NCBI RefSeq assembly: GCF_025751585.1
Contig: NZ_JAOWKX010000004.1
Span: 346,949-410,948, forward strand
Direction of reading: 5' to 3'
Length of the DNA stretch: 64,000 nucleotides
Source: Fluctibacter corallii
GTDB lineage: Bacteria; Pseudomonadota; Gammaproteobacteria; Enterobacterales; Alteromonadaceae
Shown here: one piece after another, positions 20,961-30,900 of the stretch
Position numbering within the stretch: the stretch's first letter is position 1
How the letters are laid out: the number at the start of each line of letters is the position of its first letter
Program-made: the position numbers and the translations under genes
The notes under the pieces: model-generated
What the model saw: the letters and a program-made list of their open reading frames with translations, nothing else
Database searches by the model: none
What the model was told of the DNA's origin: nothing

Positions 20961-21770
20961 ATGAGCACAGAAAATAACGCATTTCTTATCGCTTTACGGG
21001 AAGCGTTTGAACAAAAGTGCGACATTGATACGAGTCATATCTCAGATGTGTATTTTGCCTATCAAATTCAGAACTTTTCGTTGCGGTTCCCTCATTATTC
21101 GTTAAACGATATTTTACTGTTGCTTGAAGGGCAGGATGCGCGCACTCAGCTTTTGATTGATTCGTTGTTGATCACTACCACAACGATGTTTCGAGAGCCA
21201 GAGACATTTCGCGAATTAAGACGTGTCGCGCCGGAATGTATTGGTAAAAGCACAGCACAAAAAGTGGCCTTTTTAGGTTGCTCATCGGGGGAAGAAGTTC
21301 TATCGTTTATGATTCTCATGCGCGAAGTGGCGAGGCACATTAGTTTCAGTGCCGTGGCCATTGACATCAGCGAGCATGCAATTTTGCAGGCAAAATCCTC
21401 CCTGTATCCACTCCATAATGTCGCCGAATATGCGAAGAATTATCAGCGAGCTGGAGGAGCCGATGTATTTCATCAATATTACCGTAAACACCAGGACTTG
21501 GTGGCATTTAAACCTGCGCTTACCGCTCCAGTTACCTTTCAAGTGGGCAATTGCTTTACGTTGCTACCACAACGTCGTTTTTGCTTAATCTTTTGCCGCC
21601 ACTTAATGATTTATTTTTCACTACGTGACATGAAGCGCATTCAGGCAATGCTAATTGAAAGGCTTGAGCCAGGTGGCATATTGGTTATGGGGCAAAGTGA
21701 ATCTTTACTTCTGGAGTTTGAAAATAAGCTGCAAAAGGTTGCTGAAGGCATGTACTTAAAAGCGGCGTGA
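20961..21770 (+). CDS. CheR-type protein-glutamate methyltransferase
   Basis: CheR enzymes use S-adenosylmethionine to methylate glutamates, normally on chemoreceptors. The 269-residue product has the helical CheR N-domain, then the methyltransferase fold with motif VAFLGCSSGEEVLSFMIL (SAM-binding), the acidic VAIDIS strand end, and the ICRHLMIYFS segment corresponding to the CheR NVLIYF motif. It follows the hybrid kinase by 5 bases, with no chemoreceptor gene in the window, so the helical sensor, HAMP or coiled coil of that kinase is the likely partner (inference). The ATG at 20961 is chosen; an in-frame TTG at 20934 would overlap the kinase gene. No cheB is in this gene set; the only CheB is on the opposite strand at 26.3-27.0 kb. 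Confidence 0.88.
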   Translation: MSTENNAFLIALREAFEQKCDIDTSHISDVYFAYQIQNFSLRFPHYSLNDILLLLEGQDARTQLLIDSLLITTTTMFREPETFRELRRVAPECIGKSTAQKVAFLGCSSGEEVLSFMILMREVARHISFSAVAIDISEHAILQAKSSLYPLHNVAEYAKNYQRAGGADVFHQYYRKHQDLVAFKPALTAPVTFQVGNCFTLLPQRRFCLIFCRHLMIYFSLRDMKRIQAMLIERLEPGGILVMGQSESLLLEFENKLQKVAEGMYLKAA

Positions 21771-21930
21771 ACCTGCACAGCCTATATGGATAGCGGTTTG
21801 GAGTAAGAGAGAAGTAAATTATTCTAAATTAGTGTTTGCAAATCATCCCATTTACAGCAATTCGTCTACACTGAATATTAAGTGAAGAACACGATAAATA
21901 TTCCCCCCTAACAAGGCAGGGCGCCGAAAG

Positions 21931-24648
21931 ATGCAAAAGATTTTGCTCGTTGATGATAAACCAGCCAACCTCGTGGTGTTAGAGCGAATATTGGCTGACA
22001 CTGAAGTGGAAAAATTGCAGGCTTTAAGTGGCAACGAAACGTTAAAGGTTTTATGGAAACACCCTGATGTTACTTTGATATTACTTGATTTGAATATGCC
22101 TGATATGTCGGGGTTGGAGGTCGCACAAATACTGCGTGAAATGGAACAGTTTTGTCATATTCCTATTATTTTTGTCACTGCTGCTGACCCGAGCAGTGAT
22201 ATTCTGAGTCAGGCTTATGGATTGGGAGCCGTAGATTTTATTCTGAAACCGATTGACGATAGCGTCTTGTTGGCCAAGGTCAATGTGTTTTTATCGCTAG
22301 AGGAGAAGAAACACGCTTTAGAGCGTGCGGTAATAGAGGCAAATTATTGGCGTGACTTTAACCATCAAGTGCTCGATTTAGCGCCAAGTTTACTGTATTT
22401 GTCTGCCGATTTTTCCTCTTTTGAACCTCTAAATATACGCGCTAAAAACGCAGATCTTAGCGACGCATTTAATGAGTTTATTCACACCCATTTTCATCAT
22501 AATAATAAAACACTTGCCGATGCCACAGAGTCTCGCATGAATACCCACTGGCGAGTTGAACATGGGGGCAAAGAAGAAACCTATGTAGTAACCATTTCAC
22601 CTTTTTACTTTGGTGATAAAAAACAGCTTCTCGCGGCGCTGGAAAATGTCAGTGAACAGGAAAATGCGCGCCGTGCGGCAGAGGAAGCTGATCGTGCGAA
22701 ATCTAATTTTCTCGCCAATATGAGCCATGAAATCCGTACTCCGCTGAATGGTATTTTAGGGATGGCGAGCCTATTGGCTAGAGAAGAGTTGAATACGTCG
22801 CAGCGGGAATATGCCAATACGATTTTAAGTTGTGGCGAACATTTGCTCACCGTCATCAATGATATCTTAGACTTTTCTAAGATTGAAGCGGGTCGCATGG
22901 AGATTGATCGCATCTCGTTTGACTTACCAAGTATGGTTGAAGCGTGCATTATGACGTTTTCTACCAAAGCCCTCGAAAAGCGCATTGAACTGGCCTATGA
23001 AATTGAACCTAGAGCCCGAATCAGTTGCTCGGGGGACAAAACGCGGTTGCAGCAGGTACTCACGAATTTGGTCAGCAATGCGGTGAAGTTTACCCACAAA
23101 GGATATGTAAAACTGACGGTTACGGTAGAGGAAGAAACCCAAGATGGCTGTTTGTTAACGTTTTCTATTCAGGACTCGGGCATTGGTATTGCCACCGAGA
23201 AAATACCACAGCTATTTGAGGCCTTCACACAAGCTGAAATGTCTACTACGCGCAAATATGGTGGTACAGGGTTGGGGTTAACTATCTCACGTAAATTAGT
23301 AGACATGATGGGAGGGCAATTATTCGTCGAAAGTGACGTGGACAAAGGCAGCCGTTTTTATTTTACGCTACCGGTTGCCGATATTGGCCCGTCGTTAATT
23401 GAACCGGCTGCAGAAGTGTCGCCGAAAATTGAGGGCATACGGGCACTGATTGTGGACGACATGCCTGTGAACTTAGAAATTTTAGAAAAGAACCTGGCGT
23501 TGTGGGGGTTAAATGTCACCTCTATGAGTGAACCTGTGGTGTTAGAAGATGTGCTTTCGGCGGCGAAAAATGCAGATCTGATTATTTTAGATTACCAAAT
23601 GCCGAGTATTAATGGCGCTGATCTCGCCCAGCAAATTCGTAGTCAGTTAGAAATGACACCGCCGATTATTCTGTTTTCTTCAGTGCTGCATATTCCCGAA
23701 GAAGAACGAAAGTTATTTACGCAAATTACCTATAAACCTTTCCGGCTGTCTGTATTTTTTGACGTATTGATGCGGGCATTGTTTGACAAGCATCACCGAT
23801 TTACGTCTCAGCAAAAACCTATCACGGTAAAACGTGCGACGGGGAATACATACCCACTGAATCTTTTGATTGCTGAAGATAACGAAGTGAATCAACGATT
23901 AATGCAGCATTACCTGCGCGATATGGGGTACAAACCTGCATTGGCTGAGAATGGCCAGCAGGTGCTTGATTACTTGCGCGACCACAGCGTAGATGTGGTG
24001 TTAATGGATATGCTTATGCCAGTTATGGATGGCATACAGGCCACCAAAGAAATTCGCCAATTGTATGGCGATTCTGCGCCAGAGGTGATAGCGGTCACCG
24101 CAAATGCCACTAAAGAAGATAAAGCGTTATGTAAACAGGTGGGCATGTCAGATTTTTTAGCTAAACCTGTCAGTGATGTGCATTTAGCGGAGGCGTTAGA
24201 GCGCGCATATGCACGTATTAACAATAAGCGCACCGCAAAGGGCGAGTCGCCACCTCGTAATCAGAATCAGTTACCACAACACGCCGTATCTAAGGCTGCC
24301 CCATTGAATTTTCTCTCTGAAATTGATGTGCTGGATACTCAGCGCTTTGCGTCTTTTCCTACGGCCTTGCAACAACAATTGGTATCAAGTTTTGAAAATG
24401 AGTGGCAAGCTGGGCAAGAGCGAATATTACACTGCTTTGAGCAAGACGACTTTGGTCAACTTGAAAAATCCGCCCATAAATTAAAAGGCGCGTGTTACAA
24501 CATTGGGTGCTTGCAGTTAGGCAAAATATGTGAGCATTTTCAAGAATGTGGCGAAAATCAGTTATCACCTGAAGAGAGTCTAATTGCTTTGTTTTCACAG
24601 GCTGGCAATGAGGCGCTTACCACCTTGAAAGTGTCGGTGAATTTATAA
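21931..24648 (+). CDS. Hybrid histidine kinase REC-PAS-like-HisKA-HATPase-REC-REC-HPt
   Basis: The 905-residue protein has no membrane segment. It starts with a receiver (1-120, LILLDLNMPDMSG acceptor, ILKPIDD), a PAS-like region (about 135-245), HisKA with NMSHEIRTPLNG (His 266), HATPase with FEAFTQAEMSTTRKYGGTGLGL (about 365-487), and two more receivers. The first (about 505-620) keeps Asp in LIILDYQMPS and the second (about 645-765) reads VVLMDMLMPVMDG. A C-terminal HPt domain has SAHKLKGACYNIG (His about 848). This is a complete phosphorelay in one soluble protein. It could collect phosphate from the neighbouring membrane kinase through its first receiver and pass it on to the regulators on either side. 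It lies 160 bases after cheR, with AGGGCGCCG before the ATG, and converges with the minus-strand set. Confidence 0.92.
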   Translation: MQKILLVDDKPANLVVLERILADTEVEKLQALSGNETLKVLWKHPDVTLILLDLNMPDMSGLEVAQILREMEQFCHIPIIFVTAADPSSDILSQAYGLGAVDFILKPIDDSVLLAKVNVFLSLEEKKHALERAVIEANYWRDFNHQVLDLAPSLLYLSADFSSFEPLNIRAKNADLSDAFNEFIHTHFHHNNKTLADATESRMNTHWRVEHGGKEETYVVTISPFYFGDKKQLLAALENVSEQENARRAAEEADRAKSNFLANMSHEIRTPLNGILGMASLLAREELNTSQREYANTILSCGEHLLTVINDILDFSKIEAGRMEIDRISFDLPSMVEACIMTFSTKALEKRIELAYEIEPRARISCSGDKTRLQQVLTNLVSNAVKFTHKGYVKLTVTVEEETQDGCLLTFSIQDSGIGIATEKIPQLFEAFTQAEMSTTRKYGGTGLGLTISRKLVDMMGGQLFVESDVDKGSRFYFTLPVADIGPSLIEPAAEVSPKIEGIRALIVDDMPVNLEILEKNLALWGLNVTSMSEPVVLEDVLSAAKNADLIILDYQMPSINGADLAQQIRSQLEMTPPIILFSSVLHIPEEERKLFTQITYKPFRLSVFFDVLMRALFDKHHRFTSQQKPITVKRATGNTYPLNLLIAEDNEVNQRLMQHYLRDMGYKPALAENGQQVLDYLRDHSVDVVLMDMLMPVMDGIQATKEIRQLYGDSAPEVIAVTANATKEDKALCKQVGMSDFLAKPVSDVHLAEALERAYARINNKRTAKGESPPRNQNQLPQHAVSKAAPLNFLSEIDVLDTQRFASFPTALQQQLVSSFENEWQAGQERILHCFEQDDFGQLEKSAHKLKGACYNIGCLQLGKICEHFQECGENQLSPEESLIALFSQAGNEALTTLKVSVNL

Positions 24649-24670
24649 GTGTTGCTGTGTTAAGATGTGG

Positions 24671-26338
24671 TTAAATATGTTTGTGCTGTGATATTGCTTT
24701 CGTAAAATCGTCAACGTTGAGATCTAAATCCCATAAATGGCCTTGAAAATGTTGAATCGTTTTTTGTTTAAGGCCATGAAATTGTGATTCTGTTTCTATA
24801 CCTACGGCGATTAGTCGCGCGTTTATAGCCTGTGATAGTTTACAACACGCGTCAATAATATCTGAATATATCGTGTTGTGTTCGAACGAGGTAATCAGTA
24901 CGCGAGACAGTTTGATGTATTCTGGCCTAAGTGTGAGCAGCATGGCCACGGGAATAGAGGTTTCACCAATATCTTGGATGCATAGGCCTATACCAGCATC
25001 ATGCAACGTGGCAAGATGTTTGATTAAGAGGGGCATATCGCGCGCGCGCTCCCAGTCTGATACATCGATAGTCAAATGCAGATTTTTGCTTTCCAGTTGT
25101 TTACTTAAATCAATCAACTGTTGATTCAACTCGTAATTAATTAATTCACGGCTGCTTTGATTTAAAAACAGTTGAATACCTGATAAATTGGCGCTGTTAG
25201 ACGACGTGCAGACTTCACCTAAGAGCTTGTCTTTCAAGGTTTTTTCGAACGTGCGGCTTAAACCAAGTTGTCTTATATGTTCTATTGTTCCACGAATGCC
25301 ACCGTATTCGTTGGCGTTTTCTAGCCTGCAAAAAATTTCGCCGCCAATGATCTGATCTCGTTGTCTGTCATATATAGGTTGATATCCGAGCTTTATGTGC
25401 CCCGTTACTCTTTCATGATTGCTGGCTCTATGATCCTGACTATTGCACAGCTTCACGCTACCTTTATGATTAGCTTTAACATCGTACAGCGCAACGTCGG
25501 CGGCTTTACTCAGTAAAGAGGGGGTTTCGCCATGATCTGGATAAAGCGCCGCGCCTGTACTGGCGGTAATGCGCAACTCTTTTCCTTCATAATGAAATGT
25601 ACCGTTACATTGCTCAGAAATTTTTTTCGCGATATTTTTGACTTCATCGTCATTGTGAATGTTAGTGAGTAAGCAAACAAACTCGTCGCCGCCAATGCGA
25701 GCTGCATAGTCGGAGGTACGTATCGAGTTACTCAATCGTTTGGCGAATTCTATAAGCAGCGCATCGCCCACGTCATGTCCATATTTGTCGTTAATGCCTT
25801 TAAAGTCATCTAAGTCAAACGCCAATAAGCCTAATTTTGATTTTTGCCGTGAGGCAAGCGACATGTTTTGCTTAATAGTGTCTTGAAAAGAAAGGCGATT
25901 GGGAAGTCCTGTGAGAATATCGACCGTGGCAAGCCGGCGCATTTCCTCTCGCTGTTTAACTAGAGTAATCAGCACTTTTAATTTAGCCACGAGCTGAACT
26001 TCGTGAATGGGTTTTTCAATAAAGTCCATCGCACCCACTTGATAACAGGTTTGTTCAAGGCCGTGAACATTGTTTCCGTGTGCGGTAACAAATAGAATTG
26101 GCGGTGGTTCGCTGTACTGCTGGTGGATCAGTTTTGCCATTTCAACGCCATTCATACCAGGCATCGAATAGTCTAAAATCACAATGTCGACTTGGCTGTG
26201 CAACAAGTGTTTTAACCCTGCTTGCGCGCCCTCTGCTAATATCGTATTTACCTTAAGTGGCGCTAGCATTTGCTCTAATGCGAACAGATTTGAGCGAAGA
26301 TCATCGACTACAAGAAGGGTAATCGGGTCTTCATTCAT
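24671..26338 (-). CDS. Response regulator REC-GGDEF-EAL(degenerate), probable diguanylate cyclase
   Basis: The 555-residue protein has a receiver (about 1-125, acceptor Asp in IVILDYSMPGMNG, Lys in IEKPIHE), a GGDEF domain (about 135-300) and an EAL-like domain (about 315-550). The GGDEF loop is intact, AARIGGDEFVCLL, with RTSD five residues upstream as an RxxD inhibitory site. The EAL domain is broken at key places: GGEIFCRL replaces xEALxRW, TIDVSD replaces ExTES, IQDIGET replaces DDFGTG and VGIETE replaces AEGVE. The protein should therefore make, not degrade, c-di-GMP, the mirror image of the regulator at 14.66 kb. Its ATG overlaps the cheB stop codon (ATGA), so the genes are coupled. Confidence 0.92.
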   Translation of the reverse strand: MNEDPITLLVVDDLRSNLFALEQMLAPLKVNTILAEGAQAGLKHLLHSQVDIVILDYSMPGMNGVEMAKLIHQQYSEPPPILFVTAHGNNVHGLEQTCYQVGAMDFIEKPIHEVQLVAKLKVLITLVKQREEMRRLATVDILTGLPNRLSFQDTIKQNMSLASRQKSKLGLLAFDLDDFKGINDKYGHDVGDALLIEFAKRLSNSIRTSDYAARIGGDEFVCLLTNIHNDDEVKNIAKKISEQCNGTFHYEGKELRITASTGAALYPDHGETPSLLSKAADVALYDVKANHKGSVKLCNSQDHRASNHERVTGHIKLGYQPIYDRQRDQIIGGEIFCRLENANEYGGIRGTIEHIRQLGLSRTFEKTLKDKLLGEVCTSSNSANLSGIQLFLNQSSRELINYELNQQLIDLSKQLESKNLHLTIDVSDWERARDMPLLIKHLATLHDAGIGLCIQDIGETSIPVAMLLTLRPEYIKLSRVLITSFEHNTIYSDIIDACCKLSQAINARLIAVGIETESQFHGLKQKTIQHFQGHLWDLDLNVDDFTKAISQHKHI

Positions 26339-27018
26339 TGGTGCCCACCAACAAGTGTGTTGCTTGGCTTGATATCAGATGCTGACGCGTGAACGCTATT
26401 TGATAGTTTCGATTTGCTGGTGTGGTGTAAATGCTCCGTAGAGCGCTTATCACATGCCAGTAACTTTACCAGCCATTGAGAATCAACCTCATCTGGCAGT
26501 ACCTCCGCGTTCGGCACAGTATGTAAGGCAGAGGTTGGCATTGCGCTATGGGGCGTGTTATTTGGGCTGGCAATACAGCAGTGGGCACCTGCATCAAAGA
26601 GTTTTTTCAATCCTGTGCTACCATCGGAATTGGCGCCAGAAAGAACAATGGCAAGGGTAGATTTAGCCTCAGAGCCGCAGCAGGATTCAAATAATAAGTC
26701 GATAGAGGGCTTAGCATAATGAAAGGGTTCGTCATCATAAAGCCTGAAGCGCTGCCCGTCATTATCTAACAGCACATGGTAACGTCCGTCAGCGATATAA
26801 AGGGTGTCACTCTCTATCCAGTCGTGGTTTTGCACGAGTTTGCACTTTATATGCACCAAGCTTTGGAATGCATTGCACAAATTTTTCGCATCATAGTTTT
26901 CACTCAGGTGCATGATGAATATGATGGGGGGACAATGATACAAGCTTTCAGCACTTAACAGCTGACTAACTTGCTCAAAGCTGCCAGCGGAACCCCCTAT
27001 TAATATTCGCTTGTACAC
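26335..27018 (-). CDS. Stand-alone CheB-type methylesterase domain
   Basis: CheB removes methyl groups from glutamates and deamidates glutamines on receptors. The 227-residue protein is only the catalytic domain, without the receiver of classical CheB, so phosphorylation control must come from elsewhere. The triad is visible: Ser in IGGSAGSFEQV (about residue 9), His in FIMHLSE, and Asp in LSGANSDGSTGLKKLF. The last about 35 residues (DKRSTEHLHHTSKSK onward) look like a flexible tail. It sits between cheR (58 bases upstream) and the cyclase regulator (4-base overlap). It is the only methylesterase in the window and may serve both CheR enzymes. Confidence 0.88.
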   Translation of the reverse strand: MYKRILIGGSAGSFEQVSQLLSAESLYHCPPIIFIMHLSENYDAKNLCNAFQSLVHIKCKLVQNHDWIESDTLYIADGRYHVLLDNDGQRFRLYDDEPFHYAKPSIDLLFESCCGSEAKSTLAIVLSGANSDGSTGLKKLFDAGAHCCIASPNNTPHSAMPTSALHTVPNAEVLPDEVDSQWLVKLLACDKRSTEHLHHTSKSKLSNSVHASASDIKPSNTLVGGHQ

Positions 27019-27076
27019 ACTGAGTCCTTGCGAGAAATATCTTGCACGTAATAAACGTATAGACCAAGTTTAGATA

Positions 27077-27907
27077 TCATGCATGATAATGATAAATATT
27101 TATCCCATTGTGTAATCTCTTGAGATTGAACGTGTCTGACCATGGTTCTAAGTTCTCGGCCTCTCCGGTAATGACATACCCACCAGGCACTAAACTAGGG
27201 AGGATAAGCTGGTTTATTACCTCTTGTTGTTTTTCCTCAGAAAAATACATCAATGTATTTCGGCAACTTATCACATGTACTGCTCCCAAAGAGGCGTCTC
27301 TTGTCATGTCATGGGTGGAAAAGTGACAGGATTGGCGGATGGCTTCGCAAAATGTAAACGTTGATTTTTGCTGAGAGTCGATGAGTGACAATAAGGAGCT
27401 ATTTGCAGGCAGTGCGAGGGATTTAAATCCTGACTCCAATTCTTCGAGTTTGTTTAATGGATATACGCCTGCCGAGGCAATGTCAATTTGGTTGGCGTTT
27501 AAATCGGTACCAATCAAGGCTGCTTCAGCAAGCTGATTACGCAATGCAATCAGCATCGCATACGAATAGACCTCTTCTCCCGATGAGCAGCCAATGCTCC
27601 AGAGTCGGAAATTGGCGGTATGGGCAAAATGAGGCAATATTTCAGAATAAAATAGTTGGAAGTACTCTTTATTGCGAAAAAAGTGCGTGTAATGCACGGT
27701 AAGCGCTTGCACCAAGTCGTATTCCAGTTTTTTGTCGCCTTTTATCAATGCCAGAAGTAAAGTTTCATGAGAGGCTAAGCCCTGTGTTTCGATAAAACGC
27801 TGGATTCGTTTTTGTAGAACAGGCAACGCATATAAAGTAAAGTCATGCTGACATTGGCGCTTAATGACATGCAGTATGAGCTCGCAGAGTAGCTCGTCCT
27901 TGTCCAT
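27077..27907 (-). CDS. CheR-type protein-glutamate methyltransferase (second copy)
   Basis: The 276-residue protein has the CheR N-domain (about 5-80) and the SAM-binding core with FRLWSIGCSSGEEVYSYAML, LIGTDLNANQIDIA, and the VISCRNTLMYFSEEKQ segment equivalent to the NVLIYF region, followed by VPGGYVITGEAENL. Translation starts at the ATG at 27907, with AAGGA upstream, one base beyond the kinase stop codon; a longer frame beginning at 27961 would lie inside the kinase gene. It is a paralogue of the CheR at 21 kb and is coupled to its own hybrid kinase in the same way. Confidence 0.88.
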   Translation of the reverse strand: MDKDELLCELILHVIKRQCQHDFTLYALPVLQKRIQRFIETQGLASHETLLLALIKGDKKLEYDLVQALTVHYTHFFRNKEYFQLFYSEILPHFAHTANFRLWSIGCSSGEEVYSYAMLIALRNQLAEAALIGTDLNANQIDIASAGVYPLNKLEELESGFKSLALPANSSLLSLIDSQQKSTFTFCEAIRQSCHFSTHDMTRDASLGAVHVISCRNTLMYFSEEKQQEVINQLILPSLVPGGYVITGEAENLEPWSDTFNLKRLHNGINIYHYHA

Positions 27908-27908
27908 G

Positions 27909-30900
27909 TTATTTTCCTTGATTGTGTGTGTTTTTTTCTGGTTCGCTTTCGTCGAGAGCATCCTTCTGCTTCGAAGGTGACGTTGCGTGCTTTTGCTCGG
28001 GTTCTAACAACGTTTTAATACATGCTAGTAATGCACCGCTGTCTACCGGTTTTTTTAATTGACACATAGGCGCTACGCATTGCTTGGCCATCGCTTCTGG
28101 TAATTTATCTGCAAAAAAAATAACGGGCACCTGTTTGAGTTTGTCGTATTCGTTTAAATAATCAATCAAGGTGTGTTCGCTTTCTACAACATCTACTAGT
28201 CCTGTGACAATAATATCGATGCGTGTGTCTAACAATTTTTGTTTGGCTAATTCGAAGGTGTCTGTCAAATGGGTTGTCATTCCAGCTTGTTTAAGCAAAA
28301 TACTCAAATTAAATAAGTTGCGCATATCGTTATCCAGCAACAAGATGCTGTAACTTTGTGTAAACTCGATTTTTTGAGTGGGCGACTCAGGCTGAAGGTT
28401 TTCATTTGAGGAAGCGTTATCAGATTGACGAGGCGGGTTTACTTGTGATGCAAGCGACATCGCGTGCTGGTTATCCGATGGTTGTGGGTTTGCGGTGGTA
28501 TCCAAGCCAAGCAACGCGGTTAACTTTGCTTGTCCTGCCGTATTCCAGCGTAAAACGGTGTTAGTCGTCGCTTCAAGCCAGTATAAAGACGGTGGCATCG
28601 AATCTTCAACCAGTGCGATGATAGAACAATGGTTGTCTAAACCCAGTAAAAAGGGTTCGAGATCGTGTTGGTTAAGCTGGGATACGTTATTGGCATCAAG
28701 TAATGAAATGATAACGTAACGGAGTTGGCTGCTACTTTCTGGCATCGTGCCATTTTTGCAGCGTAACAACTGAATTCGTTGTTTAATATTGTGGGCACTC
28801 AAGTAATCGTATATTTCGACATCATGATCAATCACCAAACAGGTGGGCAAAGGCTCTCGTTCAACTGGGGTTTTTCCATCTAACGGAAGGGTCAATGTGA
28901 AGGCACTGCCTACGCTGAATTCAGAAGTGAAATGGAGTTTTCCACATAGATTGTTGGCGATACTTTTTGAGATTGTTAAGCCAAGCCCTGTTCCTTCAAA
29001 TTGATGTGCAATACTTTCATCACTTTGCCTGAATGCATCAAACAAGATGGCTTGTGATTCCGGCTTAATCCCTAAGCCCGTATCGTTTACGGTGAAATGA
29101 ATAATCGTATCGTCGCAGGATACACGCAGAGATACCTCGCCTTGCTCGGTAAACTTAAATGCATTAGAAAGCAGGTTACGCAATACCTGACACAGGCGTT
29201 TCGCATCGCTCTGGATCATTTTAGGCACGTTGTCATCAATATGGGTATTCCAGCTTAATTGCTTCTTTTGTGCCAAAGGCTGAAACTGTTTTTCTAATTT
29301 TTCGATAATAGCTCTCACATCGACATGGTCGATAATAAAATCCATTCTCCCCGCTTCAATTTTGGCCAAATCAAGGAGATCGTTAATTAACAACAATAAG
29401 TCTTGCCCGCTTTGTAAGATGACGTTGAGGGAGTCAGTTTGATTTTGCGGAAGTGCTTTAGCGTCGCGTAACAGGGTTTGCGTTAGCACCATGATGCTAT
29501 TTAGTGGTGTGCGCAATTCGTGCGACACTTTGGATAAAAACAACGACTTCTGTTCATTGGCGTAGCTAAGCTGTTTACTCAGGGCTTGTAACTCTGTGTT
29601 AAGTGTTTCTAAATGTTGGTTTTTGTCGTTAATCTCTTTGCTTTGTTCAAGTAGTTGTCGATTACTGATTTTTAGTTCATCGGCCTGCATCTCCAGTTCA
29701 GCTTCTGATTGTTGGAGAGCTTGTGTTTGCAGGGTGAGCTCGTTATTCGTTTGATCCAGCTGACTTTTCTGCTCTTGAGTAAAGTTTAGCAGCGCTTGAG
29801 TCTGATCCATTTCTAACCGAGACTGAATTAAAATCGCTAGCTTTTCGGTTAGGTAGTGATAATCATCGGTTGAGTCTGTTGATGATGTGTTAACTGTCTC
29901 CTGTTGTGGTGTGCTATTAAGCATCTCCAGTACGCCAAAGGTAGATGGACCATGACGAAGGGGAAGAATATGCACTGTTTCAATTGTTCTGGAGCTTGTG
30001 GCCGTGTCAATTTTTATCGGTGAATGCTCGGCTTCGAACTGTGTGGCTTTTCCCGTTTCGAATACGTGCTCAGCGATAGGGGAATGGTGTTTTTGTAGCT
30101 TGGCCTTATGCTCCTGGGCAAGATTTACGCCCGCAACCAAGCGTAACCCGTGATGCTCGCCTTTGTCAGAGCGCAAAAATATGGCTGCGGCAATACAAGG
30201 ATAGTGCGCATGAATGATATCCAGTGCAAGTTTGCAAAATGATTGCGTGGATTGGGCTTGATGGAATGCAGTGTTGAGTGCGGTAAATACTTGATGCGCC
30301 TTATGTCTGACCTGTTCTTCTTTGATATTTTGCGAAACGATAGTGCGAACTCGCTGCATGGCACTCACGAGCTGTTGAATTTCTGTTATCGATGATTCTT
30401 CACTAATATCGGCTGTTAACTCTCCCTTCGCGATTTGATGGCTGTTTTTCGCAATACGTCGGAGGGGCGAGGCAATCGTATTGACAAGCGAAATTCGCCA
30501 ACGGTTAAGATAAAGTAAACAAGCGATGCCGGTCAGCGCGCAGAGCAAAAAGGTGAGCATGAGGCGTTCGTCAGTTGCTTGTCTAATATTGGCTTGTTTG
30601 GTGTTGGTTTGGCTGCGAAGTTGGCGTAGCTCAGAGAGTGCATCATCATGTAATACGCGACTTTGTTTGATTAATTGATCTGCGCCAAAATGATGCTTCT
30701 GTGCTTGAATATCCCGCATGGTCATGGCATTGCTGTGAAAGGTTTCAAGCTCTCTGATTAATTGCTCTAGAGACAGCCCTAACGTGCTTTGTTCTTGCTT
30801 GGCGTCTTTGAGGATGTCTAATAGGGTGCCATATGTCGCCCAGTAGACTTTCCAATCAACCATCTTGATGTCGTAACTGGCACCCATAAGTAGAGAACTC

